Made by a program: the position numbers and the translations under genes
Shown: positions 25,849 through 34,636 of the stretch, piece after piece
How the letters are laid out: each line of letters begins with the position of its first letter
How positions within the stretch are numbered: position 1 is the first letter of the stretch
Notes under the pieces: model-generated
Told to the model about the DNA's origin: nothing
Seen by the model: the letters and a program-made list of their open reading frames with translations, nothing else
Database searches by the model: none
From: Brevibacterium sp. W7.2
Lineage (GTDB): Bacteria > Actinomycetota > Actinomycetes > Actinomycetales > Brevibacteriaceae
Reading direction: 5' to 3'
DNA: 64,000 nt
NCBI RefSeq assembly: GCF_018137945.1
Contig: NZ_CP073089.1
Coordinates: 124,001 to 188,000 of the forward strand

Positions 25849-26478
25849 TCAGTCCCGCGGCTCAGGCGGTTCGGGTTGGGCCTGCTCGATGAGGAGGCAG
25901 GCGAGGTTGACGGAGCGGTCGATGTCGACGTCGTCCAACGGCGGGGAGTGGGGGATGAGCGAGCGCATGAGGAACGCGCCGACGAAGGTCTCCATGAGGG
26001 CGTCGAGGTCGACGGCGTCGACGACGATCGCGTCGCGCGCGGCTGCACGGTCGAGGATCTCGGTGAGCACCGCCATCCGCTGCGGGAGGAAGCCCTTGAC
26101 GAAGGCATCGGCCGCCTCGGCGGGGCCGTCGTGCATGTGGGCGAGCCACGCGGGCATCGCCGCGCGGACGAACGGATCGTTGAAGATCGCCGCCTGCTGG
26201 GATTGGAAGGCGCGGAGGTCGCCGGCGAGAGTGCCGGTGGGCTCCGGGGTGTCGAGTGGGTGCCGCCGATCGACGAGCGCGGGGATGAGGTCGGCGACGC
26301 TGGCGAAGCGGCGATAGAACGCGGGTTTGCTCGTCCCGGCGGCGGCGACGATCGCTGCGATGGTCGCGGAGCCGTAGCCCTCTTCGATGATGATCTGCGC
26401 CGCGGCATCGAGGATGCTGAGGTCGATCGAATCGTCGCGTGGCCGACCGGAGAATCGATTGGTGCTGATGTCGATCAT
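25849..26478 (-). CDS. TetR-family regulator of the NatAB-like exporter
   Basis: This 209-aa TetR protein has its helix-turn-helix at about residues 35-70 (ATIAAIVAAAGTSKPAFYRRF) and a C-terminal TetR_C_16-like ligand domain. The candidate operator GTTACG-CTA-CGTAAC lies 83 bp upstream of the start. Its position directly before the exporter operon suggests local control. GAAGG abuts the ATG with no spacer, so translation initiation may be weak or the start slightly different. Confidence 0.83.
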   Translation of the reverse strand: MIDISTNRFSGRPRDDSIDLSILDAAAQIIIEEGYGSATIAAIVAAAGTSKPAFYRRFASVADLIPALVDRRHPLDTPEPTGTLAGDLRAFQSQQAAIFNDPFVRAAMPAWLAHMHDGPAEAADAFVKGFLPQRMAVLTEILDRAAARDAIVVDAVDLDALMETFVGAFLMRSLIPHSPPLDDVDIDRSVNLACLLIEQAQPEPPEPRD

Positions 26479-26560
26479 CCTTCACATCGGTCGTGCGGTC
26501 GCAGAATTCGCTCTGACTGTAGCAGAGGAGAGGGGTGGGGTTGCCGGTTCTTTATCATTC

Positions 26561-26577
26561 CGTTACGCTACGTAACG
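26561..26577. promoter_or_regulatory. TetR operator candidate, 7-bp arms
   Basis: CGTTACG-CTA-CGTAACG is a perfect dyad in the 260-bp gap between the TetR start (26,478) and the NarL-type regulator stop (26,739). The spacing of half-sites is as for TetR dimers. Confidence 0.6.
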
Positions 26578-26738
26578 AGCGGTGGCATACCATCCGCTCA
26601 CCCCTCATGAGCAGTGCTCGTGATCCATCCCCAATGGACGTGGAGGCAGCGGCGCTGTGGACAGCAGCGCCCTGCTCCGTCCGTGGGGTGAGGTGCCCCG
26701 TCGGAGGTGGCGCCGCGAGGGATGAGGCGCCGAGGTGG

Positions 26739-27410
26739 TCACGTCGTCGGCGCGGACTCCCCGACGCGGACGACACCGTTCTCATACGCCCAGATGACAG
26801 CGTGCGTGCGGTCGCGGATGCCGAGTTTGGCGAGCAGGTTCGACACGTGCGTCTTCACCGTGGCCTCGCCGAGGTGGAGCTGACCGGCGATCTCGGCATT
26901 GCTCAGGCCCGTGGCGAGGAGGCGGAGGACCTCCTGTTCGCGCTCGGTGAGGAGATCGAGCGCGGGCGAGGGCTGCGCGGATGCGGCCGGGGAGCTCACC
27001 GAGCGTTCGATGACGCGGCGCGTGACCTCGGGGGAGAGCAGGCCGTCCCCGCTGGCCAGGGCCTTGACAGCGTCGATGAGCTGTTCGGCTTCGGCGGTCT
27101 TGAGGAGGAAGCCGCCGGCTCCTGCGGCGAGCGCTTCGAAGAGGAAGTCGTCGCGATCGAAGGTCGTGAGCATGAGGACGGCGCTGCCGGTGTCGCGCCG
27201 GACGATCTCCGCAGTGGCGGCGAGGCCGTCCATCACCGGCATCTGGACGTCCATGCAGATGACGTCGGGTGTGAGCTCGATGGCGCGGTCGATTGCGATC
27301 TGCCCGTTCTGGGCTTCGCCGACGACGGCGATCCCGTCCTCGGATTCGAGGATCGTGCGGAAGCCGGTGCGGACCATCGACTGGTCGTCGACGAGGAGGA
27401 CTCTGATCAT
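26739..27410 (-). CDS. NarL/LuxR-type response regulator
   Basis: This 223-aa response regulator has a receiver domain at residues 1-118 (DD at 8-9, phospho-acceptor in DVQMP at about 53, LTT and K-containing LLK) and a LuxR helix-turn-helix at about 155-215 (LTEREQEVLRLLATGLSNAEIA, ATVKTHVSNLLAKLG). The start overlaps the kinase stop by four bases (ATGA). A longer frame upstream is a kinase shadow. It is the partner of the DesK-type kinase, and the target genes are unknown. No adjacent transporter is divergent from it, unlike many such pairs. Confidence 0.9.
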   Translation of the reverse strand: MIRVLLVDDQSMVRTGFRTILESEDGIAVVGEAQNGQIAIDRAIELTPDVICMDVQMPVMDGLAATAEIVRRDTGSAVLMLTTFDRDDFLFEALAAGAGGFLLKTAEAEQLIDAVKALASGDGLLSPEVTRRVIERSVSSPAASAQPSPALDLLTEREQEVLRLLATGLSNAEIAGQLHLGEATVKTHVSNLLAKLGIRDRTHAVIWAYENGVVRVGESAPTT

Positions 27411-28927
27411 GCGTGCCGTGCCTTTGCGCTCGGAGGTGCGGGTGTCCCTGACGGTGCGGTGGATTCCGGGGAGGCGTGCGCCGAGGCGGCGCGGTCCGTG
27501 GTCTCGGCCGCAGGCATTTGGTCTGCCATCGGTGAGGGAGAAGTCTCTGGCGTCGCAGTCGATGACGCGGTCGCCGCGGTCGATGGAGAGGTCTCGGGTG
27601 CCGTCGCCGCTGTCGCGGGCGAATCCGGGCGCGTGTAGGGGATGCGGGCGCGGACGAGCCAACCGCCGCGTGACTTCGGGCCCGCGTCGAGGGTGCCGCC
27701 GAGGGCGCTCATCCGCTCGCGCATCCCGACGATGCCGAGCCCTGTGCCCTGCGACCGGCCGGTGCCATCGGACCGTCCGGTGCCATGCGACTGCCCGGGT
27801 GACTGCCCCGTGCCGAGTGACGGATTGGCGCGCTCGCCGGTCGGGGAGGTGTCGCTGACCTCGACCTCGAGGTCGCTCGGGCCGTAGCGGAGACGCACCA
27901 CCACCTCGGCGCCGGGGCCCGCGTAGCGCTTGGAGTTCGTCAGGGATTCCTGGATCACCCGGTAGACCGAGAGCTCGGTGATGGCGGTGAGCGGATGCGG
28001 TGTCCCGTACGTCGCGACGTCGAGGTGCTGCCCGCTGCGGCGCGCGTCGGCATAGAGGTCGGGCAGGTCGTCGAGTCCGGGGGTGCCGCTCGTCCGGTTC
28101 GCCGCAGCGGTCGCGGAGCTCGTGTCGCGCAGGGTGTAGACGAGGGTGCGGAGCTCGTCGACGGTCTCCCGGGTCGACGCCTCGATGGTCTGCAGCGACT
28201 CCCGAGCGCGGTCGGGGTTCCTCTCCAGGCTGCGCCGGGCGGCCGCGGCGTGGATGCCGACTCCCGCGATGTGATGGGCGACGCCGTCGTGGAGTTCGCG
28301 GGCGATGCGGACGCGTTCGAGGTCGAGCGCCTGGTCGGCGAGCTGCTGCTCCTGCCGGCGCACCTCGTCGTTGGCGGCGCGGAGTTCGCCGACGAGGTGC
28401 CGCTGGGTCCAGGCGCGGTCGCCGAACATCCATGCCCCGCCGAAGAAGAGGAGGTTGATGAGGAACGTGATGCCGGAGTTCGCCGCGTACTGCAGGACGG
28501 TGAGCTCACCGAGGCCGGAGAGCTGAACGACGGCAGCGCCGATGAGCGAGGCGAAGATCGCGATGCAGAGCAGGAGCCGCGACATGAACGCGGCCTGGCG
28601 GTTGCTCTGCCAGGCCCCGATCGAATAGACGGCGAGGAAGAGGGTGATCTGCGAGACGCCCGGCTCCATCATCCCCAGGAACTGGGCGGCGATGTAGAGG
28701 GCGGAGACCACCCACGCGACGAGGCTCGGATGCGTGCGCCGGAAGACCAGGGGCAGCGGCACGATGAGGGAGGCCAGGCAGGACGCCCACAGCGGAACCT
28801 TGAACGGCCAGAAACCGCCGGCGTTGTAGAGGGCGGCGAAGACGGCCGAGCCGATGCCGAGTGCGGCCACGAGGTACCAGTCCCGGGCTCGCGGTCGCCT
28901 CTCCGCGGCGGTGATCGGCTCTGCCAT
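27407..28927 (-). CDS. DesK/NarX-type sensor histidine kinase with ATP-lid repeat
   Basis: This 506-aa HisKA_3 kinase has about five membrane segments (residues 15-165), a short coiled coil, the phospho-acceptor ELHDGVAHH near residue 215, and a HATPase_c domain ending in GTGLGIVGMRERM. Two features are odd. Directly before the GTGLGI lid motif sits an insertion of GTGRSDGTGRSQ-like repeats, encoded by tandem 18-bp DNA units. After the ATPase there is a tail of about 85 residues made almost only of Ala, Thr, Ser and Pro. Both may be expanded repeats without function. The gene is cotranscribed with its response regulator. Confidence 0.88.
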   Translation of the reverse strand: MAEPITAAERRPRARDWYLVAALGIGSAVFAALYNAGGFWPFKVPLWASCLASLIVPLPLVFRRTHPSLVAWVVSALYIAAQFLGMMEPGVSQITLFLAVYSIGAWQSNRQAAFMSRLLLCIAIFASLIGAAVVQLSGLGELTVLQYAANSGITFLINLLFFGGAWMFGDRAWTQRHLVGELRAANDEVRRQEQQLADQALDLERVRIARELHDGVAHHIAGVGIHAAAARRSLERNPDRARESLQTIEASTRETVDELRTLVYTLRDTSSATAAANRTSGTPGLDDLPDLYADARRSGQHLDVATYGTPHPLTAITELSVYRVIQESLTNSKRYAGPGAEVVVRLRYGPSDLEVEVSDTSPTGERANPSLGTGQSPGQSHGTGRSDGTGRSQGTGLGIVGMRERMSALGGTLDAGPKSRGGWLVRARIPYTRPDSPATAATAPETSPSTAATASSTATPETSPSPMADQMPAAETTDRAASAHASPESTAPSGTPAPPSAKARHA

Positions 28928-29011
28928 TCCTCCAGCTTAATCAGAGGGAGGTCGCCGGGGACATCCCTCGGAGAGCTGATTCGCCTCCGCCGCACGGGGG
29001 AGGGGCAGTGC

Positions 29012-29422
29012 TCACTCCCGTGAGTCGCGGCGAGAGACGACGAGCCATACGGCCCCGGCGAGCGGTGGGAGGAAGAACGCGATGCGCACTGCCGGCGGGA
29101 TCTCGATCTGGGTGACGTTGTAGGCGGCGACAGCGAACCCGAGGGTCGTCAGCACGGCGGCCGACCACCAGCCGAAGCGCGACCGCTCGAGAGGGCGCAC
29201 GGCGAGGAAGGCGAGTGCGACGAGCAGTCCGGTGCCGGCGATCGCGAAGAGGTAGGTCAGTGTCAGCGACGACGCCTCCTCGAGGCTGACCCCGGATGAC
29301 GTGGGGTACTGGTAGGAGCTGAGCAGTGCGGGGCGGATCTGTCCGGCCGAGACGATCGTCGCAGCGATCGCCGCTGCGCTGGCGAATCCACCGATGAGCG
29401 CGACGGTGCGGGTCCGAGTCAT
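29012..29422 (-). CDS. Small membrane protein, unknown function
   Basis: This 136-aa protein has four hydrophobic segments and no recognised family. GGAGGTCATC directly before ATG 29,422 fixes the start; a longer frame to 29,458 would overlap the operators. It is divergent from the TetR gene at 29,521 across 98 bp with two related dyads, so it is probably the repressed target. An exported or membrane-active inducer is plausible but not shown. Confidence 0.7.
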   Translation of the reverse strand: MTRTRTVALIGGFASAAAIAATIVSAGQIRPALLSSYQYPTSSGVSLEEASSLTLTYLFAIAGTGLLVALAFLAVRPLERSRFGWWSAAVLTTLGFAVAAYNVTQIEIPPAVRIAFFLPPLAGAVWLVVSRRDSRE

Positions 29423-29451
29423 GATGACCTCCGAGGTCGGGAGACATGATT

Positions 29452-29503
29452 GAGACATTATGTATCAATCGCGTGATGCTAGATTAAAGAGACACTATGT
29501 CTC
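29452..29503. promoter_or_regulatory. Twin TetR operators between divergent genes
   Basis: GAGACATTATGTATC (29,452-29,466) and GAGACACTATGTCTC (29,489-29,503) share arms and a three-base centre. The second is a perfect dyad; the first has one mismatch. The centres are 37 bp apart, one near each gene. Confidence 0.75.
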
Positions 29504-29520
29504 ATGTCAAGGAGGATCGC

Positions 29521-30237
29521 ATGCCGCGCGCTCACCGATCGGTCGAGGAGACTCGCACACTGGTCGCCGAGGCGATCGTCGACTACGTCGCCCATCACGG
29601 CATCGCGGTGTGGCCCGAGATTCCGATGGAGCGCATCCTCGAATCCGCCGGCGTCTCGCGCGCCTCCGCCTATCGCATCTGGCCGGGCAGATCGGCCTTC
29701 GGAACGTTCGCGCTCGAGCAGTGCGTCGCCGGTCATGCGATGGCGACGCTCGATGAGCAGCGGGCGCTCGCCCTTGCTCGCGAAGTGCTCGGTGAAGCAC
29801 CCACGGGGACCGCGTCACGAGTCGACAGCGCCGCGCGCTTCATCGCGCGCGCCGCGGAGGAAGAGCTCGATCTGCTGCTGAGCTCGGATCGGTGGCGAGC
29901 CTTCGTCCGGTTCCAGGCGGTGGCACTCGACGCGCCGACGCCCGAGATCCAGGAGCTGCTCGACCGCATCGACACCGAGGATGCGGCCCGGCTCCACGCG
30001 GTCTATGCGTCGGTGGCCGAGGTGTGGGGTCTCGCGCCGGTCATCGCCGGTGGGACCTCGGCGATCGCCGAGGCGGCTCTGCTGCTCGCGCGCAGCGCCG
30101 TGGCGAGGATCGTCGCCGGTCGCAGCGAGGGACGGCTGCGGTCGACGTATGCGACCGCTCTGGCGGCGCTGGTCCGCGGCTCCTTCCGCGAAGTCCCGCA
30201 GGGCGCGGTCGACCTCGAACGACTGACGGCGAGCTGA
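29521..30237 (+). CDS. TetR-family regulator
   Basis: This 238-aa TetR-like protein has its helix-turn-helix at about residues 25-50 (MERILESAGVSRASAYRIWPG), followed by a long helical domain without close family assignment. AAGGAGGA four bases before ATG 29,521 gives the start; an upstream in-frame ATG (29,497) lies inside the operator. It probably represses itself and the divergent membrane protein. Confidence 0.82.
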   Translation: MPRAHRSVEETRTLVAEAIVDYVAHHGIAVWPEIPMERILESAGVSRASAYRIWPGRSAFGTFALEQCVAGHAMATLDEQRALALAREVLGEAPTGTASRVDSAARFIARAAEEELDLLLSSDRWRAFVRFQAVALDAPTPEIQELLDRIDTEDAARLHAVYASVAEVWGLAPVIAGGTSAIAEAALLLARSAVARIVAGRSEGRLRSTYATALAALVRGSFREVPQGAVDLERLTAS

Positions 30238-30275
30238 ACCACGATCTTGTCTGGGGGCGACCGCGGCCTCAGCCC

Positions 30276-31217
30276 TCAGAGCTCGACGGCGACGACGGGA
30301 TCGGTCGTCGGCTGCGGGGAGCCGCCTTCGGGTTCGACGGTGATGCCGAAGAGATTGCCGGCGGCGAAGTCGCTGCCGTCGATGTTCTCGGCGTCGCCGA
30401 CCATGAGGCCCACGCTCTTCGGCCCGTCGTCGCCGATCACCCACATCTGCAGGGATGTGCCTTCGGCCGGGGTGACATCGCGCGAGGTCACATGGATGAG
30501 CTGTTCGGTCTCGGAGGACACGACGGTGACCGAACCGCCCGCGGCGAGATCGGCCGTCGTCGTCCTCAGGTCCGGGGCGTCCATGAGCCGCGCCGTCTCA
30601 TCGAGTCGCTGCTGCGTCTCCGCCAGGGTCGCCTCGAGTTCGTTCTGCCGCTGCTGCATCTGCCAGGCGCTGATGCCGAATCCGCAGACGACGATGAGAG
30701 CGGCCGCTGCGGCCGCCCAGGGCAGCCAGCTCCGCTTCCGCCGTCGTGCGGCGAGATCGATGGGCTCCTCGGCACGAGACGCCGCGCCGCCGGCCCGAGT
30801 GCTGGGGGAGGAATCGGAGTCAGCGGCCGCGGTTCGGTCAGCTGCCTCGGTGGGCCCGGTGTCAGCGGTACGGTCTCCCGCCTCGGCGAGGATCCGCTCG
30901 TCACGGGACGGGGCATCGGTTCCGGCTGAGTCGCTGTCCGGACCCGCCGGGGCGGCGGTGTCCGGCGCCGCACTCCCCTGGGGGAGACTCTCCTGGGAGA
31001 GGTGGTCGGGCAGGGAGAGGATCGCGTTCTTCGTCTCCTCGCTCACGGCTGCCGGAGCGTCGGAGGCGGCCATGAAGGCGGCGGTCTCACCGTAGGCGGC
31101 GACTTCGGCCTGGAACTCGGGGTCGGTGTCGGCCAGCGCCTGCGCCTCGACGAGCTCATCGTCGCTCAGTCCGCCCAGCGCCAAGCCGACGGCCAGGTAG
31201 TCACGATCGGCGCTCAT
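30276..31217 (-). CDS. rskA: Anti-sigma-K factor RskA-like protein
   Basis: This 313-aa anti-sigma factor has a cytoplasmic N-terminal sigma-binding region (residues 1-70, MSADRDYLAVGLALGGL), an acidic Ala/Asp/Pro linker, one membrane helix near residue 150 (PWAAAAAALIVVCGFGI), and an extracytoplasmic RskA domain with TSLQMWVIGDDGPKSVG. M. tuberculosis RskA, which inhibits SigK, is shorter (about 230 aa); the extra length is in the linker. Its ATG overlaps the sigma gene stop by four bases. Release of SigK would need regulated proteolysis of this protein. Confidence 0.87.
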   Translation of the reverse strand: MSADRDYLAVGLALGGLSDDELVEAQALADTDPEFQAEVAAYGETAAFMAASDAPAAVSEETKNAILSLPDHLSQESLPQGSAAPDTAAPAGPDSDSAGTDAPSRDERILAEAGDRTADTGPTEAADRTAAADSDSSPSTRAGGAASRAEEPIDLAARRRKRSWLPWAAAAAALIVVCGFGISAWQMQQRQNELEATLAETQQRLDETARLMDAPDLRTTTADLAAGGSVTVVSSETEQLIHVTSRDVTPAEGTSLQMWVIGDDGPKSVGLMVGDAENIDGSDFAAGNLFGITVEPEGGSPQPTTDPVVAVEL

Positions 31218-31831
31218 CGGCTCGCCTCCAATTCTTCGCGCATCTTCCTCATGCCGTCTCGGATTCTCGATTTGATCGTGCCCAACGGGACCTTGAGAGT
31301 CTCGGAGATCTGCGCATGGGTCATTCCCTGATAGAAGGCCATGACGATCGGTCTCGCCTGATCGTCGGGCAGGAGCTTGAGGGCGGCGACGGTGCGGTCG
31401 GACTCCGCCCTGTCGATGACGGTCTGCTCGACCTGTTCCCCGACCTCGGCCGCCGACCGCAGTCCGTCGGCGACATCCCGGTCACGGGAGGACTGGACGC
31501 TGCGGACGCAGTCGATGCCGCGTCGCCGTGCCATCGTCACGAGCCATGCCCGCCCGCTGCCGCGCTGCGGATCGAAGCTGCCGGCCCTCGCCCACACTTC
31601 GGCGAAGCACTCCTGGAGCACCTCCTCGGCGAGCGATCGGCTCATCACGATCCGCACGATCACCGCCATGAGGATGGTCGACTGCGTGGCGAAGAGCTCT
31701 TCGAAGGCGCGACGGTCACCGGCGGCCACCTGGATGAGCAGCTGCCCACAGGGGTCCGTCTGCGCGTGCGCCTCACCGTCTGCCCGCATCGTCCGACCGG
31801 GCGGCGATGCCCCGGGATCATGGGAAGTCAT
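31214..31831 (-). CDS. sigK: ECF sigma factor SigK-like
   Basis: This 205-aa extracytoplasmic-function sigma factor has region 2 at about residues 30-100 (FEELFATQSTILMAVIVRIV; EVLQECFAEVWARAG) and region 4 at about 140-195 (ALKLLPDDQARPIVMAFYQGMTHAQISETL, LGTIKSRIRDGMRKMR). Linkage to rskA and, upstream, to a fasciclin lipoprotein matches the SigK system of mycobacteria, where SigK drives the FAS1 proteins MPT70 and MPT83. Translation is coupled to the anti-sigma factor through ATGA. Confidence 0.88.
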   Translation of the reverse strand: MTSHDPGASPPGRTMRADGEAHAQTDPCGQLLIQVAAGDRRAFEELFATQSTILMAVIVRIVMSRSLAEEVLQECFAEVWARAGSFDPQRGSGRAWLVTMARRRGIDCVRSVQSSRDRDVADGLRSAAEVGEQVEQTVIDRAESDRTVAALKLLPDDQARPIVMAFYQGMTHAQISETLKVPLGTIKSRIRDGMRKMREELEASR

Positions 31832-31959
31832 GATTACATCATGTCATCCTCGCCGAGGTGGTGCTCACCTCAGGTCGGGTTGTGCGGGGACGACGGTGAC
31901 TGAGCCAGCGGGGCGGGGCGTCGAGGGGAGTGCCGGGATCGCGTGCTGCCGAGAAAGCA

Positions 31960-32008
31960 TGCTGCCAGGGACCGGCCCGAGACCACTCGAGCCAGGCCCC
32001 TGGCAGCA
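31960..32008. terminator. Hairpin terminator of the fasciclin gene
   Basis: TGCTGCCAGGG and CCCTGGCAGCA pair across a 27-nt loop, 22 bp past the fasciclin stop and upstream of sigK. Confidence 0.6.
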
Positions 32009-32029
32009 CACCGCCTCAGCGGTCCCCGA

Positions 32030-32698
32030 TCACTTCGGGGGCATGAGCACGCTGTCGACCATGTAGACCGTCGCGTTCGCGGTCTTCACGCCGCCGCACA
32101 CGAGCTTCGCGTCGCCGAACGTGAGGTCGTCGCCGCTGCCTTCGATCGTCACGGTCGAGCCCTCGACGGTCTCCTGGTCACCGGCAACCTCGTCCGGTGA
32201 GAGCTGGCCGGGGATGACGTGGTAGGTGAGCACCTTCGTCAGCTCATCGGCGTTGCCCGCCACCGCGTCGAGGTCCTCCTTCGGGATCTTCTCGAAGGCC
32301 TCGTTCGTCGGTGCGATCACCGTGAACTCGTCACCGTTGAGAGTGTCAACGAGGTTGACATCGGGGTTGAGCTCACCCGAGACGGCCGAGGTCAGGGTCG
32401 AGAGCATCGGGTTGTTCGAGGCAGCCGTGGCCACCGGGTCCTGGGCCATGCCCTCGACCGAGCCGGCACCATCGGGGTTCTGCTCGGCGTAGGCCGCGCA
32501 GCCGGGTCCGACGAGCTCTTCACCGGCCATGGCCGACGAATCCGATGCCGGAGCGGAGCTCTCGGAGGATTCGCTCGACTGGGTCTCCGAGCCGCCCGAC
32601 TCCGTGTCGCCGCCGGAGCTTCCGCAGCCCGACAGTGCGAGGATGCCGATTGCACCGGCCGAGAGGAGGGTGGCAGTGCGAGTGCGCAGTGTTTTCAT
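32030..32698 (-). CDS. Fasciclin (FAS1) domain lipoprotein
   Basis: This is a 222-aa lipoprotein: signal peptide with lipobox LSGC (Cys about 26), a Ser/Glu-rich linker, then one FAS1 domain (about residues 85-220) with [25 protein letters not shown] and [11 protein letters not shown], which are H1- and H2-like boxes. Close in design to mycobacterial MPT83/MPT70, it probably sits on the outer membrane face and mediates adhesion. The gene lies directly upstream of sigK-rskA on the same strand, supporting membership of the SigK regulon. Confidence 0.88.
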   Translation of the reverse strand: MKTLRTRTATLLSAGAIGILALSGCGSSGGDTESGGSETQSSESSESSAPASDSSAMAGEELVGPGCAAYAEQNPDGAGSVEGMAQDPVATAASNNPMLSTLTSAVSGELNPDVNLVDTLNGDEFTVIAPTNEAFEKIPKEDLDAVAGNADELTKVLTYHVIPGQLSPDEVAGDQETVEGSTVTIEGSGDDLTFGDAKLVCGGVKTANATVYMVDSVLMPPK

Positions 32699-32947
32699 CG
32701 TTCTACTCCTTGTTTCTCCGTTTTCACGGTCGTGCTCTGGTCGACACAGCCTGGTGTGTCCTGCTGTGTTACTGGGGGTTCGCAGCGACCGAGGTTCCGG
32801 ATGGGTGATCGGACGGGTTTTTCTCCTCTTTTCCGGATCTTCTTCGCCGGATCCCGCAGCCGGAGGCAGAGAACACCGAGGTGACGGGGGAGGAATGCGG
32901 GTGTGGGGCGGGGCTGCGCGTTCGGGCGAATCCCGGGCACGGCCGGC

Positions 32948-34534
32948 TCACTCGACGGTGAACTGGATGCGGTGGTGACCGGTCGCGGAGTTCGGGATGG
33001 CTTCGCGGCGCTCAGCGGTCTGGACGGTGCCGTCCTTGTCGACGGCGCGCACCGTGACGCTGTGGAGGCCCGACCGGACGTCGTCGAACTCGGCCCGCCA
33101 CTGCCGCCATGTGTCGACGGTCGCCTCGGCGCCGAGTTCGGCCTCCGTCCAGTCGCCGTTGTCGAGGCGCACCTCGACGCGGTCGATGCCGCGGGTCTGC
33201 GCCCAGGCGCTGCCGCCGACGGTGATGGTCCCGGCGGGGAGTTTCGCCAGGGGACGGGGCACATCGATGCGGGAGGCGACGAGGATCGGCGCCTTCGCGT
33301 CCCATCCGCGCTGCGTCCAGTACGCCTCCTTCTCGTCGAATCGGGTGACCTCGAGTTCGGTCACCCACTTCGTCGCCGACACGAAGCCGTAGAGACCGGC
33401 GACGACGAGTCGGGCCGGGAAGCCGTGCACGGGGGTGAGCGGCTCGCCGTTCATTCCGACGGCGAGCAGCGCGTCCCGGTCATCGAGCATCGCCTCGAGC
33501 GGCGTCGACGCGGTGAAGCCGTCATGGGAGTGGGAGAGCACCATGTCGGCGTCCGGGCTCGGCCCCGCACGGCGCAGCAGCTCCCGGACGGGGTAGCCCA
33601 ACCACGTGGCATTGCCGACGAGGTCCCCGCCGACGGGGTTCGAGACGCACGTCAGCGTCGTGTGCTGCTCCTGCAGGGGCAGCGCGAGGAGCTCGTCCAT
33701 CGTGATCGTCACCTCTTGGTCGACCATCCCGCGGATCGTCAGCGACCAGTCCTGCGGGTCGATCGTCGGTGGGGCGAGGACGGTGTCGATGCGGTAGAAG
33801 TCCTTCTGCGCGGTGACGAACGGGCGGATGCCCTCGACGTCGAGGCTCGCCCCCGCGGGGATCGGTCCCGCCGTCCGGGCGGCGCGGGGGAGGACGAGGT
33901 TCGCCGCCGAGGCGGCCGCCTCCCTGGTCAGGGCGACAATCGATTGGCCCGTCGCCACCCCGACGGCGCCGACGGCCGCCGCGATCCCGGTGAGCGCGAG
34001 GAAGCGCCGCCGTGAACCGGCCCGCTGTGCGCGGTCGGCGGGGGAGTCCCGGGTGAGCAGCGGGGTGCGCGCGGCAGTGGTCGATGCCTGCGCCTGTGCT
34101 GCCGTGGCCTGTGCGGCCCAGCGCAGGCCGACCCACAGCACCACGACCCCGGCGGCCAGCCCGACGAGGGTGGGAACGACGTCGATGAGCGTCGAACCCG
34201 TCCGGGTGAGGACGGCACCGGCGGGCACGAGGCCGGCGACGATGAACGCGGCCAGCGCCACCCGTGGTCGCGTCCCGCCGAGCCAGCCGATGAGGGCGCC
34301 GAGGATGAGGGCACCGAGCGCGACGGTGGCGACGAGGACGATCTTGTCATTGGCGCCGAAGAGCGCGATGACGGGTTTGATGACGCTCGTCGGGGTGAGC
34401 GGGATGATCGCCTGCCCGAGGACGAGCAGCGGCGCCGAGGTCGGTCCGATGAGCCGGGCGACGAGGTCGGCGAGGCCGAAGAGGAGGAGCGTCGCGGCGA
34501 CGCCGACGAGGATGGAGCGCAGACGGAGTCTCAT
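32948..34534 (-). CDS. Membrane-anchored molybdopterin oxidoreductase (sulfite-oxidase fold)
   Basis: This 528-aa protein starts at ATG 34,534 (MRLRLRSILVG). The N-terminal half has five or so membrane segments (residues 5-180) with an RRRFLAL segment before the last one. The C-terminal half is a sulfite-oxidase-like Mo-cofactor domain (about 240-430) with LTCVSNPVGGDLVGNATWLGYPV, the Cys being the predicted Mo ligand, followed by an Ig-like Mo-co dimerisation domain. It would act outside the membrane. The substrate is unknown; a cytochrome partner is not visible. It lies upstream of the fasciclin gene on the same strand and could belong to the same stress regulon. Confidence 0.85.
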   Translation of the reverse strand: MRLRLRSILVGVAATLLLFGLADLVARLIGPTSAPLLVLGQAIIPLTPTSVIKPVIALFGANDKIVLVATVALGALILGALIGWLGGTRPRVALAAFIVAGLVPAGAVLTRTGSTLIDVVPTLVGLAAGVVVLWVGLRWAAQATAAQAQASTTAARTPLLTRDSPADRAQRAGSRRRFLALTGIAAAVGAVGVATGQSIVALTREAAASAANLVLPRAARTAGPIPAGASLDVEGIRPFVTAQKDFYRIDTVLAPPTIDPQDWSLTIRGMVDQEVTITMDELLALPLQEQHTTLTCVSNPVGGDLVGNATWLGYPVRELLRRAGPSPDADMVLSHSHDGFTASTPLEAMLDDRDALLAVGMNGEPLTPVHGFPARLVVAGLYGFVSATKWVTELEVTRFDEKEAYWTQRGWDAKAPILVASRIDVPRPLAKLPAGTITVGGSAWAQTRGIDRVEVRLDNGDWTEAELGAEATVDTWRQWRAEFDDVRSGLHSVTVRAVDKDGTVQTAERREAIPNSATGHHRIQFTVE

Positions 34535-34636
34535 GTGGGGGATTCGGAGCGGAGGGACCGGCAGATGGTCCGGCCGCGCGTCCGCAATTCGCGAAACGTT
34601 CAGCCGGGCGTCTCCCTGCTGTCGTAGCATGGATTG

